Positions 4,230 through 6,543 of a DNA stretch of 6,543 bases are shown one piece after another. Origin of the DNA: CAZOZP01 sp964584325 (lineage in GTDB: Bacteria; Bacteroidota; Ignavibacteria; Ignavibacteriales; Melioribacteraceae); assembly GCA_964584325.1 (NCBI GenBank), contig CAZOZP010000105.1:1-6543 (forward strand). Reading direction: 5' to 3'. Both the position numbers and the translations under genes were made by a program. Numbering within the stretch: position 1 is the first letter of the stretch; every line of letters starts with the position of its first letter. Below the pieces are notes generated by a model. It was not told where the DNA came from. It did not search any database and saw only the letters and a program-made list of their open reading frames with translations.

Positions 4230-6543
4230 TTAAAGCAGTTTAAGTGAAATCATAAATTCGTTACCCGGTTTAGTATCCTTTTCGTATGCTCTTGCATAAC
4301 CAACTGACAATGTGGATTTAAGTAAAGTAAAAAATACCAATTCAAAATCGAGCTGTGCGCCTGAGTTGTAATGGAATCTTCTAAATTCTTTATCGGAAAT
4401 ATCTGAAGCAAGTGCTGTACCGAAAACCGAAAGTCTTGCAAATCTGATATATGCACTCAAGAATCCGAATTCACGAAACATTATCGGCGGCAAATTCCAT
4501 TCAGCCGTTACCTTCGCAAAATCTTTGGCGGAAATATCATTTATTCCTCTGCCGGCAAAGCTTTCGATATTTCTGTATTGCTGAACGTTCAGTCTGTCAA
4601 CATAGTTGTTCCCGAACCCTCCGAAATATTTTCTGCTGAAGGATGATTCTTTTTCCGTGAAAACTTTTCCGACCGCAGATCTTATCCAGATTGATGAGTT
4701 TCTAATACCTGTCAGGAAGCCGGCATCGAATGCTATCACTGCATCGGGAACAATCATATCGTTAAAATATGCGGCCCCGGCAGACGGACGAATATTCCAC
4801 CCGTATTCGTCTTCAATACCGCCTATGGTTTTCATCAGTTTTGAATAATTATAATCTATGTTTAACGAAGTAAGTTCAGAGAATCCGGCATCAATATTCT
4901 GGTATTGTGGAAGTTTTTCCAAATCGCCGAAATAATCGATTGATAATGAAAGTTTAGAGCTGTATGGTTTATCGAAAACCAAGTCCCAGGAATACCCCAT
5001 TCCTGCATAATAGCCTGCCCTGCCGGTTTTTGTAGGGCCGAATAAATCGTAGAAATTCGTTTTGTTTAATCCGGCTTTGAAATTAAAACTCCAATAATTA
5101 AACTGCATAGCCAGATGAAGTCTCTGCTTTTCCGGAAGAAATTTATTGGGAGTATATGATGCTTTCAGTTTTAGTCTGCTCAGCATAAGTTCATCGGAAA
5201 AATTCATCTGAATACCATAAGCGGCAAAATCCTTATATCCTTCCACTATCGGAAATACACTCTCAAAACCGGTCTCTGAAAACGGAATGTATTCACCTTC
5301 TTCCAGAATCAAACTCTCATTGTTATATTCCGAAGCAGATTGCGGTACTGTAGTATAAAGTTCCGGATTCTTTTCCAAAGCCCTCATCCCTAAATACTCA
5401 ATAACTCCGGCATTTTCCCTTTTCTCTTTTTTGATTTTCACAGGTCTTAATCCTTTTGTGCAGTATTCGAAAACCAGCAATGTATCATCAGAGATTTCAA
5501 TCGGACGAAAAAACCCTATATCAGTGTTTGTAAGAATTGATGCTTGTTTTGTTTCTATATCAATTTCAAAAACATTGGAAACACCGGTATAATATGAAGT
5601 GCCTATCAGACTCTTTCCATCCCGGCTGAATCTGAAATCAGAAGCACTGTTATCCTCAAATTCATAAACTGTAGTTGTATCGATTTTTCCCGCATTTAGT
5701 GATTCCAAATCATAAAGCATAAGCTTCTGTCTTCCTGATGCATCGGCAAAAGTAGAAGAAAGTTTTTTCCCGTCAGGAGAAATATCTATATTAAAGATAC
5801 TGTAGCCGAATGGAATTGAATAAAGATTTGAGCCGGTTTTGAAATCAGGAGTAAACTTTACAATTGAAGTACGGGCATTGTTAACCTGAATTGCATAGAG
5901 GCATTTTTCGGTTTCAGAAAAATCCATATCCGTTATTCTGATATAATCAAAAATAGTTTCTTCATCTCCTGAATTAATTTCGAAAGATTTTAATCCGCGC
6001 CAGCTACTGTTGTGAGTTGTAGTATAAATTTCATTCTTATCTTTGTTCCATGCCATGAGTGTAACATAATAGAGTCCGGCACTTTCAACATCTTTCAATT
6101 CTCTTAAATGCCCGTTTGAAAGATTCAGAGCAGTAAAAACAGCCGGGCCGCCGGGTCTGTTTATTGCACAATACATTTCGTTTGTTTCTTTATTATAAAA
6201 CTGTTTTGAAGCACTGCCGAATATTTCATCAGAAAAATAGTTAACAGGTGTAAGTTATTCCTCCCTGGTTTTTTCAATATTTGCGAGCTGAAACTTCTTT
6301 TCGAAATCATTCCACTCATCCCAGACTTCAACTACATCTCTTCCGTAAGTTTTTTCGAACTGCGGAGCATAGAACCCGTATGAGCCAGATTCTCTGTTAT
6401 AGAATTCCTTAAGTTTATCCATTCCGTACATATAGCTTAAGTAGGCAACGAATCTCGTACCGTACAAATATGAATTCACGCCAACCTGAAAATCTATCGT
6501 AGTGCCTTCAGTTTCTAATCCTATAGGCTTGTATAAATAAGCA
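4230..6543 (-). pseudogene. Peptidase MA-like / TolB propeller / outer-membrane barrel protein, split by an in-frame TAA and cut by the window edge
   Basis: One frame runs from the right edge to TAA at 4230-4232, broken only by TAA at 6255-6257. The 95 codons before that stop (GVNSYLYGTRFVAYL, YGMDKL, VEVWDEW) resemble the end of a peptidase MA-like gluzincin domain; its zinc site would be off the window. After the stop the frame continues LTPVNYFSDEIFGSASK, the expected link into a beta-propeller with TolB-type repeats (DISPDGKK and FRFSRDGKSL in the 648 residues counted from ATG 6176). From about residue 320 the protein is an outer-membrane barrel with alternating aromatic strands, FGGFGNNYVDR and a terminal strand ending ISLKLL, like the bacterial surface antigen/BamA family. 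Such proteins sit in the outer membrane with the propeller in the periplasm; their substrate is unknown. The ATG at 6176 lies inside a propeller strand and is not a natural start. Homology carrying straight across the stop indicates a point nonsense mutation, sequencing error or readthrough. The PrsW gene follows by one base. Confidence 0.8.

Noticed and set aside
6255..6257. TAA reassigned to an amino acid (alternative genetic code)
   Set aside because: TAA also ends hepT and the barrel gene at family-appropriate positions, so it acts as a normal stop here.

Overview
The window is low-GC DNA. It holds three apparently intact protein genes, two genes that are broken as read here, and an unusually large amount of repeat-rich non-coding sequence. 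All genes lie on the minus strand, so gene order runs from right to left. A fused peptidase/TolB-propeller/outer-membrane-barrel protein, a DUF4369/TlpA-type periplasmic thioredoxin and the low GC together suggest a Bacteroidota/Ignavibacteriota-like Gram-negative bacterium. This is an inference from gene types, not a phylogenetic result.

Right part (6543 down to 3242): a two-gene operon. The upstream gene runs off the right edge and encodes the end of a gluzincin-like (peptidase MA-type) domain, then a TolB-like beta-propeller, then a C-terminal outer-membrane beta-barrel. A TAA at 6255-6257 sits in the same frame as everything on both sides of it and splits the gene. One base after its stop begins a PrsW-family intramembrane protease with the family's Glu/His motifs intact.

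Middle (3241 down to 1013): a 591-bp gene-free stretch carrying repeats and hairpins, then a secreted TlpA-like thiol-disulfide oxidoreductase with a TTG start, then a 315-bp gene-free stretch. A 94-bp repeat occurs as two direct copies (1217-1310 and 3026-3119, 87/94 identical, the last 56 bases identical) on either side of the oxidoreductase gene. A diverged third relative lies inverted at 2893-2933. The oxidoreductase protein ends abruptly 17 bases from one copy.

Left part (1012 down to 1): a HepT/MntA (HEPN/MNT) toxin-antitoxin operon. HepT (toxin) is intact with its RX4HXY motif. The MntA antitoxin carries a frameshift exactly inside its GSX10DXD active-site motif. A 41-codon ORF abuts the HepT stop and runs into a 42-bp-period tandem repeat at the window edge.

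The main points to check are the apparently disabled antitoxin beside an intact toxin, the single in-frame stop in the large envelope protein, and the dispersed 94-bp repeat family bracketing the oxidoreductase gene. I found no convincing new multi-gene system, no RNA gene and no CRISPR array.
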